From assembly GCA_018066225.1 (NCBI GenBank), contig JAGHRU010000230.1:1-13752 (forward strand): a DNA stretch of 13,752 nucleotides. The letters run 5' to 3'. A model generated the notes under the pieces. That model saw only the letters and a program-made list of their open reading frames with translations. It was not told where the DNA came from and did no database searches. This DNA comes from Candidatus Equimonas enterica (lineage in GTDB: Bacteria > Bacteroidota > Bacteroidia > Bacteroidales > Bacteroidaceae). A program made the translations under genes and the position numbers. Shown piece after piece: positions 1 to 7,914 of this stretch (position 1 is its first letter; every line of letters starts with the position of its first letter).

Positions 1-301
1 CGTTGCCACGGTGGGCACGCGCTTCGCGGGGGGCGTATAGCGCGAGCCCCCGGTCGTAAGCGGCGAGCGGGCCGTCGCTGCAAATAGGCAGCACTGCACG
101 CTCTCCTCTTTTCGCGATGCACATCAATCCAGCCCGTCGCCTGCTTATCACCATGCGGGCAAGCCGCCTCATTTTAGTGCCCAATAAAATCGATCTTACA
201 GCCCTGTAAAATAAACCTGCAAGGGCGGAAAATAAAAACAGAGCGGCGAAGCGGCAGCGACAAAGACCGCTATATATACACACGCAGGCGCACGAGAGGG
301 C
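1..301. other. Unassigned left edge (no supported gene)
   Basis: This stretch lies beyond the lysC terminator and I cannot assign a gene to it. On the minus strand a frame is open from an ATG at 172 to the window edge (57 codons, Arg- and Ala-rich, no family recognised). On the plus strand a frame ending VATVGTRFAGGV stops with TAG at 38-40 and could be the tail of a gene entering from the left. Neither can be confirmed. A short perfect dyad, TTACAG-CC-CTGTAA, lies at 196-209. I saw no perfect TAnnTTTG promoter box on either strand. Confidence 0.4.
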
Positions 302-363
302 AAAAGAAAAGCCTTGCCCCGCAGCAAGAACGGCAAAAGCACGCACCATCTGCGGGGCAAGGC
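302..363 (-). terminator. Rho-independent terminator of lysC
   Basis: A perfect 14-bp inverted repeat (arms 311-324 and 350-363, GCCTTGCCCCGCAG and its complement) encloses a 25-nt loop. Read on the minus strand, it is followed directly by a T-rich tract, TTTTCTTTTG (310-301). It starts 17 bases after the lysC stop. The flank on the other side is A-rich in plus orientation, so it works only for minus-strand transcription. It probably ends the whole LptF/LptG-ribBA-yccA-map-lysC cluster. Confidence 0.9.
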
Positions 364-379
364 AACAAAAAGAAGTGGG

Positions 380-1717
380 CTACGCCTCGGCGGAAGCAGC
401 GGGAGCACCGAAGAGGCGGGCTTGGAGTTGCTCGAGCGTGCGCTGCTTGTCCTGCATATCGACCACGAAGGTGATGTTGTGCTCACTGCCGCCAAAACTT
501 ATCATACGGATAGGAATGTCGCGCAGCGCATCGGTGGCCAGCGTCTCGAAGCCCGTACACTGGCTGCGCAGGTCGCCCACGACGCAGACGATGCACTGCT
601 TGCGGTCGATGACGACAGTGCCAAACTGCTTGAGTTCGTCGGCGATGAGTTGCAAGTGCCGCGTGTTGTCGATGGTGAGCGAGACGCCGACCTCGGACGT
701 CGTGATGACGTCGATGGGCGTCTTGTACTTCTCGAAAATCTCAAATATCATGTGAAGGAAGCCCGTGGCAAGGAGCTTGCGCGAACTCACGACCTTGACA
801 ACGGTGATGTTGTCCTTGGCTGCAACGGCCTTGATGACACCGGGCTGCATCTCGTTGTTGATGAGCGTGCCCGGCGCAGAAGGCTCCATCGTGTTGAGCA
901 CACGCACGGCGACACCGGCATAGCGGGCAGGCTGTATGCAGGTGGGGTGCAGGATTTTAGCTCCGAAATAGGCCAACTCTGCCGCTTCCTCGAAACTGAG
1001 GTGACGCACTGGCGTAGTGCCCTCGACGATGCGCGGGTCGTTGTTGTGCATACCGTCGATGTCCGTCCATATCTGTATTTCCTCCACGCGCAGCACAGCA
1101 CCGATGAGCGAAGCCGTATAGTCGCTGCCGCCGCGCTGCAAGTTGTCGATATTCCCTTGGGCACTACGGCAGATGAAGCCCTGCGTGATGAAGATATCGA
1201 CCTCGGGGTGCGCCTCGATGATGGGCGAGAGATGGGTGCGGATGTACTCGGTGTCGGGCTCGTCGTTCTCGTCCTTGCGCATGAAGTCGAGCGCAGAGAT
1301 AAGGGCCACGCGCACGCCTTGCTCCTGCAAGTAATTGACCATCATATTGGTGCTCAGAAGTTCCCCCTGCCCCAAGACGAACTTCTCGGCCTCCTCGTCG
1401 AAGGCATTGGCATCCATGTCTTGGAGATGATAGAAGAGGTCTTCAACGAAACTACGCGTACGCTCCTTCATCTCTGCCGTGGCATAGAGGCTCTCGATGT
1501 GGGACAGGTACTTGCCACGCAGGATGTTGATGATGTTGCTCGCCCCCTCCTTGTTGCCGCGGCGGAAATAGTCGGCTATCTCTACCAGCGTGTTGGTAGT
1601 GCCCGACATGGCAGAGAGGACCACAATCTTGCGCCCACCCTGCTGGATGAGGCGTGCGACGTGCTTTATTCGCTCGGGAGAGCCGACGGACGTGCCGCCA
1701 AACTTATAGACCTGCAT
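380..1717 (-). CDS. lysC: Aspartate kinase (aspartokinase)
   Basis: Phosphorylates L-aspartate to 4-phospho-L-aspartate with ATP, the first step towards lysine/diaminopimelate, threonine and methionine; cytosolic. I take the ATG at 1717, giving 445 aa that begin MQVYKFGGTSVG, because KFGGTS (residues 5-10) sits at the extreme N-terminus of this family; an in-frame ATG at 1798 would add 27 unrelated residues that overlap map. Other amino-acid kinase motifs are GGSDYTAS (196-203) and WTDIDGMHNNDPR (217-229). The C-terminal third (from about residue 295, NITVVKV...) looks like the paired ACT domains that bind allosteric amino acids. The length fits a stand-alone aspartokinase, with no fused homoserine dehydrogenase. 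It starts 26 bases after the map stop, so it is probably co-transcribed, and it ends at a strong terminator. The frame is intact. The effector amino acid cannot be read from the sequence. Confidence 0.96.
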   Translation of the reverse strand: MQVYKFGGTSVGSPERIKHVARLIQQGGRKIVVLSAMSGTTNTLVEIADYFRRGNKEGASNIINILRGKYLSHIESLYATAEMKERTRSFVEDLFYHLQDMDANAFDEEAEKFVLGQGELLSTNMMVNYLQEQGVRVALISALDFMRKDENDEPDTEYIRTHLSPIIEAHPEVDIFITQGFICRSAQGNIDNLQRGGSDYTASLIGAVLRVEEIQIWTDIDGMHNNDPRIVEGTTPVRHLSFEEAAELAYFGAKILHPTCIQPARYAGVAVRVLNTMEPSAPGTLINNEMQPGVIKAVAAKDNITVVKVVSSRKLLATGFLHMIFEIFEKYKTPIDVITTSEVGVSLTIDNTRHLQLIADELKQFGTVVIDRKQCIVCVVGDLRSQCTGFETLATDALRDIPIRMISFGGSEHNITFVVDMQDKQRTLEQLQARLFGAPAASAEA

Positions 1718-1743
1718 AATGCTTGCTGTGTTGTTATGATTTG

Positions 1744-2603
1744 CTACTGACTGATGATTTCCACGCCGTGCTCGGTCATGAGATAGGTGTGCTCCCACTG
1801 CGCCGAGGGCAGTTCGTCCTCCGTCACTACCGTCCAGCCGTCGTCTTCGTCGATAAAGACTTCGCGGCCGCCCATGTTGATCATCGGCTCGATAGTGAAC
1901 ACCATGCCGGGGACAAGGAGCATCTCGCGTCGGCGGGTGTTGTAGTGATTGACATAAGGCTCCTCGTGAAGGGCGAAACCCACGCCGTGGCCTGCGAACT
2001 CGTGCACGACGCTATAACCGTGCTTTGTGGCGTGACGCTCTATGGCCTTGCCGATGTTGCTCACAGGCTGCCACGGCTGGGCAGCAGCAGCACCGAGGTC
2101 GAGGCACTCCTTGCACACGCTCACCAGACGCTCCACGCGCTTATCGACACGCCCGATGAGGTACATACGCGAAGCATCGGCGTAGTAGCCATCGAGCCGC
2201 GTGGTGACATCAACATTGAGGATATCGCCCTCCCAGAGTTCATCTTCCTCGGAGGGGATGCGTGGCACACCACTTCGTTGAGACTCGTGCAGCAACTCTT
2301 GGGGTAACCTTCGTAGCCCAAGTCGGCAGGCTCGGCACCATGCGCCGTGGTGTAGCCATAGACAAGGCGGTCGATGTCGGCCGTCGTCATCCCCGCGTGT
2401 ATCTCTTGAGCCAGCATATCCAGCAAGCCCGTATTGACCACAGCGGCAGCACGAATGCCCGCGATGTCCTCGGGCGACTTGATCATGGCACGGGTGGGGA
2501 TAATCTCACCCGCATCATAGAGTGCCATCATGCGCTTGTCGAAGTCGGTGAGCGGCGTGCCCGCGGGCACCTGCCACGGCGTGCGTTTCTTGCGATTGGC
2601 CAT
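1744..2603 (-). pseudogene. map: Type I methionine aminopeptidase, one-base frameshift
   Basis: Removes the initiator methionine from nascent proteins; a cytosolic metallopeptidase. The gene starts at the ATG at 2603 (MANRKKRTPW) and ends with TAG at 1744-1746, but the frame breaks at about 2261-2262. Upstream reads GYEGYPKSCCTSLNEVVCH in one frame; downstream reads IPSEEDELWEGDILNVDV in another. Adding one base (CACGCATC to CACGGCATC, giving the family's NEVVCHGIP) restores exactly 286 aa. The break falls right after catalytic His114. Metal ligands and catalytic residues are otherwise visible: NVDV and YYADAS aspartates, GHGVGF histidine, TIEPM and AQWEHT glutamates. The N-terminal extension of about 40 residues is, from memory, usual for one of the two MAP types in Bacteroidales. 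It starts 19 bases after the Bax-inhibitor-1-like gene and sits 26 bases before lysC. The loss may be a sequencing error or a real mutation covered by a second map gene elsewhere. Confidence 0.9.
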
Positions 2604-2622
2604 AGCGAAAAGAGGGATTAGG

Positions 2623-3339
2623 CTACTTGCGATCGCCGAAGAGGCGAAGGAGGTAGAGGAAGAGGCTGATGAAGTCGAGGTAGAGCGTGAGGCTGCCCAG
2701 CAAGGCAAGCTTGGAGACGGTAGCATTCTCACCAGTCTCGGCAGCGACGGCGCACATTTGCTTTATCTTCTGCGTGTCGTAGGCCGTAAGCGCGACGAAG
2801 AGGATGACGCCCACATAGTTGAGCAAAAGTGCCAAGCCTGCGCTGTGGAGGAAGATATTGACAATGGTAGCGATGATAAGTCCGATGAGCACCATCATCA
2901 GGATACGTCCCATGGCCGACAGGTCGCGCTTGACGGTGAAGCCCACGACGCTCATCACGCCGAAAGTGCCTGCACAGATGAAGAAGGTCTGCGCGATGCT
3001 CTGCATGGTGTATATCATAAAGATAGAAGCGAAAGTGACGCCGTTGATCAGCGCGTAGAGCAGGAAGAGCAGAGCAGCCACCGGATAGGAGAGACGATGG
3101 ATGGCGGCAGAGAGGACAACGACGAGCACGAGTTCGCCGATGAGGCAGCCCCACATCAAGGCCGGCGTGGAGAAGAAGGTGTAGAGGAGCGCCGTGTTTT
3201 GCGCCAAAGCATAGGCCGTAACCCCTGTCAGCAAGAGGCCGAGGGTCATCCAGAGATAGACGCCGCGCAGGACGGCTGCAAACGGCAGGCTGCGCTCACT
3301 GTGGGTAGCGGTGTAGTCGTAAGTGGTCGTGTAGGACAT
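2623..3339 (-). CDS. Bax inhibitor-1/YccA family integral membrane protein
   Basis: An inner-membrane protein of the Bax-inhibitor-1 (BI-1/YccA/YbhL) family, 238 aa from the ATG at 3339. After a short polar N-terminus (MSYTTTYDYTATHSERSLPF) it shows about seven hydrophobic segments, roughly at residues 25-47, 55-75, 84-106, 113-133, 143-165, 168-188 and 213-233. The family-typical AYDTQKIK stretch lies after the sixth segment. In other bacteria, relatives interact with the FtsH protease or act as pH-sensitive calcium leak channels; which applies here cannot be told. The gene follows ribBA by 57 bases and precedes map by 19, in the same direction. I found no canonical promoter in the 57-base gap, so it is probably read from upstream. 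The frame is intact. Confidence 0.92.
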   Translation of the reverse strand: MSYTTTYDYTATHSERSLPFAAVLRGVYLWMTLGLLLTGVTAYALAQNTALLYTFFSTPALMWGCLIGELVLVVVLSAAIHRLSYPVAALLFLLYALINGVTFASIFMIYTMQSIAQTFFICAGTFGVMSVVGFTVKRDLSAMGRILMMVLIGLIIATIVNIFLHSAGLALLLNYVGVILFVALTAYDTQKIKQMCAVAAETGENATVSKLALLGSLTLYLDFISLFLYLLRLFGDRK

Positions 3340-3396
3340 AGTAGTTTGGTGTGTTGTTAGTAATTATTGGTAAGGCGTGTCGATAGCGGCAGGTCA

Positions 3397-4599
3397 TCAG
3401 AAGTGCGACTTGTGCCCCATGCGCTCCTTCTTGTTGAGCAGATAGCGTTCGTTGTAGGGGTTGGGGGTAATCTCGATAGGCACGTTCTCCACGATTTCGA
3501 GGCCATAGGCTTCGAGGCCAACGCGCTTGACGGGATTGTTGGTCAGCAGGCGCATCTTCTTGACACCCACCATCGAGAGTATCTGTGCGCCCACGCCGTA
3601 GTCGCGCAAATCGGGATCGTAGCCAAGGTGGATGTTGGCATCGACGGTGTCATAGCCCTGCTCCTGCAACTTATAAGCCGCGATTTTGGCCATAAGACCT
3701 ATGCCGCGTCCTTCCTGATTGAGATAGAGGACGACGCCCTTGCCCTCGCGCTCGACCATCTGCATGGCACGCTGGAGTTGCTCGCCGCAGTCGCAACGCT
3801 TGCTATGGAAGATGTCGCCCGTCACACAAGAGGAGTGAACACGCACCAGCAGAGGCTCGTCTTCCTCCCACTCGCCCTTGATGAGCGCGATGTGCTCCAT
3901 GCCGTTGGACTTCTGACGGAAAGGAATGAGGCGGAAGTGGCCATACTCCGTAGGCATATCGACCTCTTCACCCTTCTCCACCAAGCACTCGTGGCGCAGG
4001 CGATAGGCGATGAGGTCCTTGATGGTGATGATGTTGAGGCCCTCACGCTCGGCAAAGGCTTTCAACTCTGGCATACGCGCCATCGTGCCATCGGGATTGA
4101 GGATTTCGATGAGGCAGGCCACAGGCTCCAGACCCGCCAAGCGAGCCAAGTCAATGCTGGCCTCGGTGTGACCCGCACGCGCCAAGACGCCACGGTCTTG
4201 CGCATAGAGCGGATTGATGTGTCCCGGACGCCCAAACCACTCGGGCTTCGCCTCGGGATTGGCGAGCGCCTTGATGGTCTCGGCACGGTCGTGGGATGAG
4301 ACACCCGTGGTGCAACCTTCGAGCATATCGACCGTCACAGTAAAGGGAGTGCCAAGCATAGAGGTGTTGTCCTGCACTTGATGCTCCAGACGCAACTCTC
4401 GGCAACGCTCGTTGGTAATCGGGGCGCAAAGCACGCCTCGACCGTGCGAGAGCATATAATTGACTTTCTCGGGCGTAATGAACTGCGCCGCAGTGACGAG
4501 GTCGCCCTCGTTCTCGCGGTCTTCATCATCGACGACTACGACAAACTTGCCTTCACGGATATCTTGAAGGGCTTGCTCAATGGTCGCTAACTTCTTCAT
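3397..4599 (-). CDS. ribBA: Bifunctional DHBP synthase / GTP cyclohydrolase II
   Basis: Catalyses both entry steps of riboflavin synthesis: ribulose 5-phosphate to 3,4-dihydroxy-2-butanone 4-phosphate (RibB domain, about residues 1-200) and GTP to the diaminopyrimidine precursor (RibA domain, about 205-400). RibB motifs are DDEDRENEGD (24-33), the GRPGH loop (123-127) and HTEASID (144-150). RibA motifs are the zinc ligands Cys258, Cys269 and Cys271 in SSCVTGDIFHSKRCDCG, NQEGRGIGL (294-302), LRDYGVGAQIL (331-341) and TNNP (353-356). The 400-aa length is normal for the fusion and all key residues are present, so both activities are expected. The ATG at 4599 lies inside the end of the LptF/LptG gene (stop 4577-4579), a 23-base overlap that suggests translational coupling. 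I saw no FMN riboswitch, and the overlap leaves no room for one directly upstream. Confidence 0.97.
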   Translation of the reverse strand: MKKLATIEQALQDIREGKFVVVVDDEDRENEGDLVTAAQFITPEKVNYMLSHGRGVLCAPITNERCRELRLEHQVQDNTSMLGTPFTVTVDMLEGCTTGVSSHDRAETIKALANPEAKPEWFGRPGHINPLYAQDRGVLARAGHTEASIDLARLAGLEPVACLIEILNPDGTMARMPELKAFAEREGLNIITIKDLIAYRLRHECLVEKGEEVDMPTEYGHFRLIPFRQKSNGMEHIALIKGEWEEDEPLLVRVHSSCVTGDIFHSKRCDCGEQLQRAMQMVEREGKGVVLYLNQEGRGIGLMAKIAAYKLQEQGYDTVDANIHLGYDPDLRDYGVGAQILSMVGVKKMRLLTNNPVKRVGLEAYGLEIVENVPIEITPNPYNERYLLNKKERMGHKSHF

Positions 4600-6547
4600 G
4601 TCTTTCTACTGATGTATATAGGGGGTTAAGAGTTTCAGATAAGGTTGCCTTGATTTGGGCGTTGCGCTCCATGCACAAGAGAGCGTGCTGACAAGCCTCC
4701 GTCAGCGTCGCAAGGTCACGATGCAGGCGCAGGCGGAAACGCCACATACGCAGCCACAGCGCAAGACCTACGGGCAGGAAGATGCCAGCCGCCTTGTTGG
4801 CCGCCGCTGTGCGCAACGGCGACTGATGGGCATGGGTATAGAGGATAGGCATCTCGGAGAGGCTACCGAGGAGATAGACATCGGTGGTGTTGGACAAATC
4901 TTCTATCACCGCCTCAACACGCTTCTCCAGCCCGAGACAGCATCGTCGGGCACACTGCGGAAGAAGGTCTGCACATAGGAAGGAGCACGCAAGAGGTGGT
5001 GCGCTTGCTCATAGGCCGCGATGTCGGCCACGATGGTCTGCAAGGCGGCATAGTCTGCGGCGTAGTCGGGCGTTGTGAGTATGATGTCCTTGCGCTGTAT
5101 ATTGCGCTGGGAGCGGAAGCCCAGCAGGCGACGCAGACGCAGCACAAACTGGTCGAAGTTGAAGGCAACGGCATCGCGGTTGGCCTGATAGGTCAGCAGC
5201 GCACCACAAGGAGCCAGCACCATCGACGAGAACCACATACCAAAGGCCATATTGATGGCACCCTCGCGCGCCATCTTCATCGTGGAGACATTGATGATAT
5301 AGTAGAGGATGAAGATGGCCACACTGATGACTGTCGGCATGCCCAAACCACCCTTGCGGATAATGCCGCCCAGAGGCGCACCGATGAAGAAGAAGAAGAG
5401 GCAGGACAAGGCCAAAGTCATCTTCTGGTGCCACTCCACCCAGTGACGACGCACATACATCTCACTGTCGCCAATGTACTCGCCACGCCACGAGAGTTGC
5501 CGCTCCATGTTTTGCACCGTAGTAGCCGCCGACTGCAGCGCCACCTGCTTGTCGCCCGGCATCGCGCTGACCCACAGGCTGTCGTAGGCCGTCCCCGCCT
5601 TGGCATACTGACGGCAGAGGCGCAGGCTGTCAGCCTTGGACAACATCAACGGGTAGAAGTACTCACGACGACTCTCATGATAGTAAGCCGTGCCAAGGCT
5701 GTCGAGGTAGAGCGTCACAGAGTCGGCATCGTGGGCTATCTGCTTCATGTTTTTGGCCTGCGCCAATCCCGCGAGCATCTCCTTATCCATCAAGTTGAAG
5801 TTGGCGTCGAAGTCGATGATAAACTGCTTGTATTGGAAAGTCTCGTGGTCGTAAGGCACGCCTGCCACACTGAGCGCCGAGAAACCCGTGCTCTGCAAGT
5901 TCTCAAACTGCTCTCCGTTCCACATCGTCAGCAACAGGTGCATCTTGTCGGAGGTCATGGCCATGCGGGCAGAGTCGGCCAGCACGATTTGTGCACGGTC
6001 AAAGCCTTGGTCTGTTTTGTAGATGATGACTTGGTAGAGTATACCCGTCTCTGCGTTTTTCTTCTCCACGAAGAGATTGACATTGGGCACGCCACTATAA
6101 AAACACCCTCAGGGATTTCGACAGCCGGCTGCGTCTGCTTCATGCTGATGAGAAGCGTACGAAGGTCCATCGTGGCCTTGGGAGCGGTAAAGTTTTGAAA
6201 GTAGAAGGAGATGCCCGTCAGCAGCAACACCACCAACAGCACGGGGCGCATGATACGAATAAGCGGTATGCCTGCGGCGCGCATGGAGAGCAACTCAGCT
6301 TCTCGCCCATATTGCCAAAGGTGATGAGCGAGGCCAAGAGCACACCCAGCGGCAGGGAAGTCGGCACCAGCGATATGGCCATGTACCAGAAGAACTTGGC
6401 TAAAATCTCCAACGAGAGCCCCTTGCCGACCAACTCATCGACGTAGCGGTAAGTGAATTGCAGCATGAAGACGAACAGACACACGAAGAAGGCTCCCACA
6501 AAGATTTGCAGGAAGTTCTTTAATATAAAGGTATCTATACGTTTCAT
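4577..6547 (-). pseudogene. LptF/LptG (YjgP/YjgQ) family permease, three frameshifts
   Basis: Inner-membrane subunit of the Lpt ABC transporter family that extracts lipopolysaccharide from the inner membrane and passes it to the periplasmic bridge. It starts at the ATG at 6547 (MKRIDTFILKNFL) and its frame moves three times, each repaired by one added base. At about 6296, GEKL must continue ELLSMRAAG. At 6099-6103, a T5 run that should be T6 separates EIPEGVF from YSGVPNVNLFVEKKN. At about 4930, DDAVSG must continue LEKRVEAVIEDL. The repaired protein is 657 aa, matching the long Bacteroidetes version of the family as I know it. Three hydrophobic segments lie in the first 130 residues, followed by a large periplasmic domain, three more segments (such as LFFFFIGAPLGGII), a cytoplasmic stretch and a last segment near IFLPVGLALWL. 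A promoter precedes it; ribBA overlaps its end. Whether it acts as LptF or LptG is not resolved. Confidence 0.88.
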
Positions 6548-6612
6548 GGTGCACAACCGCGAGAAAAGCCCGCCGCCTTGTCATAGAAACATAGCGGGGC
6601 ACATTCTCGCTG

Positions 6613-6620
6613 CAAAGTTA
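6613..6620 (-). promoter_or_regulatory. Bacteroidetes -7 box for the LptF/LptG-ribBA cluster
   Basis: On the minus strand this reads TAACTTTG, a perfect match to the Bacteroidetes primary-sigma -7 box TAnnTTTG. It lies 65 bases upstream of the permease ATG (6547). No good TTTG is seen at the usual 19-21 base distance (a TTTC lies somewhat farther out), so the -33 element is weak. It would drive the permease, ribBA and probably everything through lysC. It is divergent from the tRNA promoter at 6712-6743. Confidence 0.65.
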
Positions 6621-6711
6621 AGCAATTATTTCTCATTCGGCGAGGAAAGCACCAACATATCTCGTTTCAGACGCTATTTTCTGCCCTTTTTCGTATTTTT
6701 TCGCGCAAAGA

Positions 6712-6743
6712 TTTGGTCAATTCAAAAATACTTCCTAATTTTG
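6712..6743 (+). promoter_or_regulatory. Bacteroidetes-type promoter of the tRNA gene
   Basis: TTTG (6712-6715) and TAATTTTG (6736-6743) are separated by 20 bases, an exact match to the Bacteroidetes consensus TTTG-N19-21-TAnnTTTG. Transcription should start around 6748-6750, leaving a leader of about 45 bases before the tRNA at 6794. Confidence 0.85.
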
Positions 6744-6793
6744 CACCCGCAAATCGAACGGGAAACCTTTCCTCTTCATTGCGACATCCCCTC

Positions 6794-6867
6794 GGCGGGG
6801 TAGCTCAGTTGGTTAGAGCGCATGATTCATAATCATGAGGTCGCGGGATCATGCCCCGCCCCCGCTA
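6794..6867 (+). tRNA. tRNA with CAT anticodon, probably elongator tRNA-Met
   Basis: A complete cloverleaf can be drawn. The acceptor is 6794-6800 with 6860-6866 (seven pairs including a terminal G-U). The D stem is 6803-6806 with 6816-6819. The anticodon stem is CATGA/TCATG around the loop TTCATAA with anticodon CAT at 6828-6830. The variable loop has five bases and the T stem is GCGGG/CCCGC (6843-6847, 6855-6859). The discriminator is A6867 and CCA is not encoded (CGA follows). The anticodon stem lacks the three G-C pairs of an initiator, so elongator Met is most likely; a tRNA-Ile read after lysidine modification cannot be excluded. The T-loop is ATCATGC instead of the usual TTCRANN: T54 is A and A58 is T. 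It has its own promoter and a terminator at 6877-6910. Confidence 0.93.
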
Positions 6868-6876
6868 CGAAACGCA

Positions 6877-6910
6877 AAACGCCCTTGCAACACACGTTGC
6901 AAGGGCGTTT
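6877..6910. terminator. Bidirectional terminator between tRNA-Met and glsB
   Basis: A perfect 15-bp inverted repeat (6877-6891 and 6896-6910, AAACGCCCTTGCAAC and its complement) with a 4-base ACAC loop. In plus direction it ends GTTT and runs into CATTTTATC, ending the tRNA transcript. In minus direction it ends GTTT followed by TGCGTTTCG, ending glsB, whose stop is 26 bases away. The convergent arrangement makes one hairpin serve both. Confidence 0.88.
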
Positions 6911-6936
6911 CATTTTATCATTAAGCCCACATCGCC

Positions 6937-7911
6937 TTACTCCTTCAAGAACAAGCGATGCAGCGTTTCCAATGCATCGGTACACTGCGTGGCGAAGGTG
7001 TCAATATGGCGCATACGCTTCTGCTCCAAAATCTCATCTACGGCAATTAAGATGCCCGTCTCCTCCACCATGCCAAAGTCGCTATTGATGGCCGTGCCGA
7101 AGACACGCATCGTGGGCGAAAGCCCCATATAGGCATTAACCAGCGGCGGTATATTGAAACCCAAAGCACGCACATGGGTGTTGAGCACGCGATAGTCGGT
7201 ACGGAAGTCTTCCTCGGTAAAGATGGCAGCAAGCTTTTCCTCTGGCGTATCAATGCGCACAGGCGTAGTGGGGCGCACCAAGCCGTCGCGATCAGCAAAG
7301 TGACGATGCAGGAAGTAGAGTATCATGTCGCGCGCTTCCCGATTGAAGGAAGGGTACATCGTCATCTTACCAAAGAAATACTTTAAGCCCGGGATGATGT
7401 GCGCCAATGCCCCGAGGCCGTCCCACAGGTTGTCAAGCGCAAAAAGCGACTTGGCCAAACCACGGGTATTCTGATACTCCAACGTCACAAACGAACGCCC
7501 CAACTCTACGGTCTGCGGCAGGAAGTTCTCGATGAAATTGTCGGAGAAGTGAAACATGTGTCCCGTAGCCAGATGCGGCTGTCCGTCGGGGCGGAACACG
7601 ATGTCGCTATATGGCAAGAAACGATAACCGCCAAGTATCTCCTCGGCATCGGGCTCCCAAACAATCAACTGATAGTAGGAGTGCTCACCGGTGTCAAATT
7701 CGTCGAGATCCAACGCCTTGCCCGTGCCGCCACCAGCAGCACGAAAGGCTATCTCACGCAGGCGGCCAATTTCGCGCAACGTATTGGGGGCTTCGTCGCC
7801 CTTGAAGATATAGATGTCGTTGCCCGCATGATTGGTGGTGCGCAACTTATGTTCTGGCACGAGTTCGGCCTTGATAAGCGCTTTATCAACGGGGGATATA
7901 ATCGTTTCCAT
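6937..7911 (-). CDS. glsB: N-acyltransferase of aminolipid (glycine lipid) synthesis, GNAT-like
   Basis: A protein of 324 aa of the hemolysin/OlsB-like GNAT-fold acyltransferases. The family joins a 3-hydroxyacyl chain from acyl-ACP to the amino group of an amino acid; in Bacteroides the equivalent GlsB works on glycine to make the precursor of glycine lipids. Visible signatures are ILGGYRFLPYSD (92-103) and the ELGRSFV motif (137-143), followed by a C-terminal extension (about 200-324) that includes the MGLSPTMRVFGTAINSDFG region. The start at 7911 lies 3 bases after the glsA stop, so the two are co-transcribed and probably translationally coupled. It ends at a bidirectional terminator. The glycine specificity is inferred from lineage and gene pairing, not from residues; ornithine or another amino acid is possible. 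The frame is intact. Confidence 0.85.
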   Translation of the reverse strand: METIISPVDKALIKAELVPEHKLRTTNHAGNDIYIFKGDEAPNTLREIGRLREIAFRAAGGGTGKALDLDEFDTGEHSYYQLIVWEPDAEEILGGYRFLPYSDIVFRPDGQPHLATGHMFHFSDNFIENFLPQTVELGRSFVTLEYQNTRGLAKSLFALDNLWDGLGALAHIIPGLKYFFGKMTMYPSFNREARDMILYFLHRHFADRDGLVRPTTPVRIDTPEEKLAAIFTEEDFRTDYRVLNTHVRALGFNIPPLVNAYMGLSPTMRVFGTAINSDFGMVEETGILIAVDEILEQKRMRHIDTFATQCTDALETLHRLFLKE

Positions 7912-7914
7912 AGG

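Noticed and set aside
1..172. Possible partial minus-strand gene starting at 172
   Set aside because: Only 57 codons are visible, no family is recognised and no promoter box is seen. A competing plus-strand tail ends at 40. Listed only as unassigned DNA.
314..1750. Long plus-strand open frame (478 codons) opposite lysC
   Set aside because: The minus strand encodes a full aspartokinase with all motifs; the plus frame is an antisense shadow rich in Asp, Arg and Leu with no recognisable domain.
6095..6105. Programmed -1 frameshifting or transcriptional slippage at the T5 run in the permease gene
   Set aside because: Five Ts make a poor slip site, and two further frame changes in the same gene lie in non-slippery contexts, so a common cause (base loss) is simpler.
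4996..6198. Plus-strand open frame (400 codons) opposite the LptF/LptG permease
   Set aside because: It is antisense to clear membrane-protein coding sequence, His/Arg/Val-rich and without family features.
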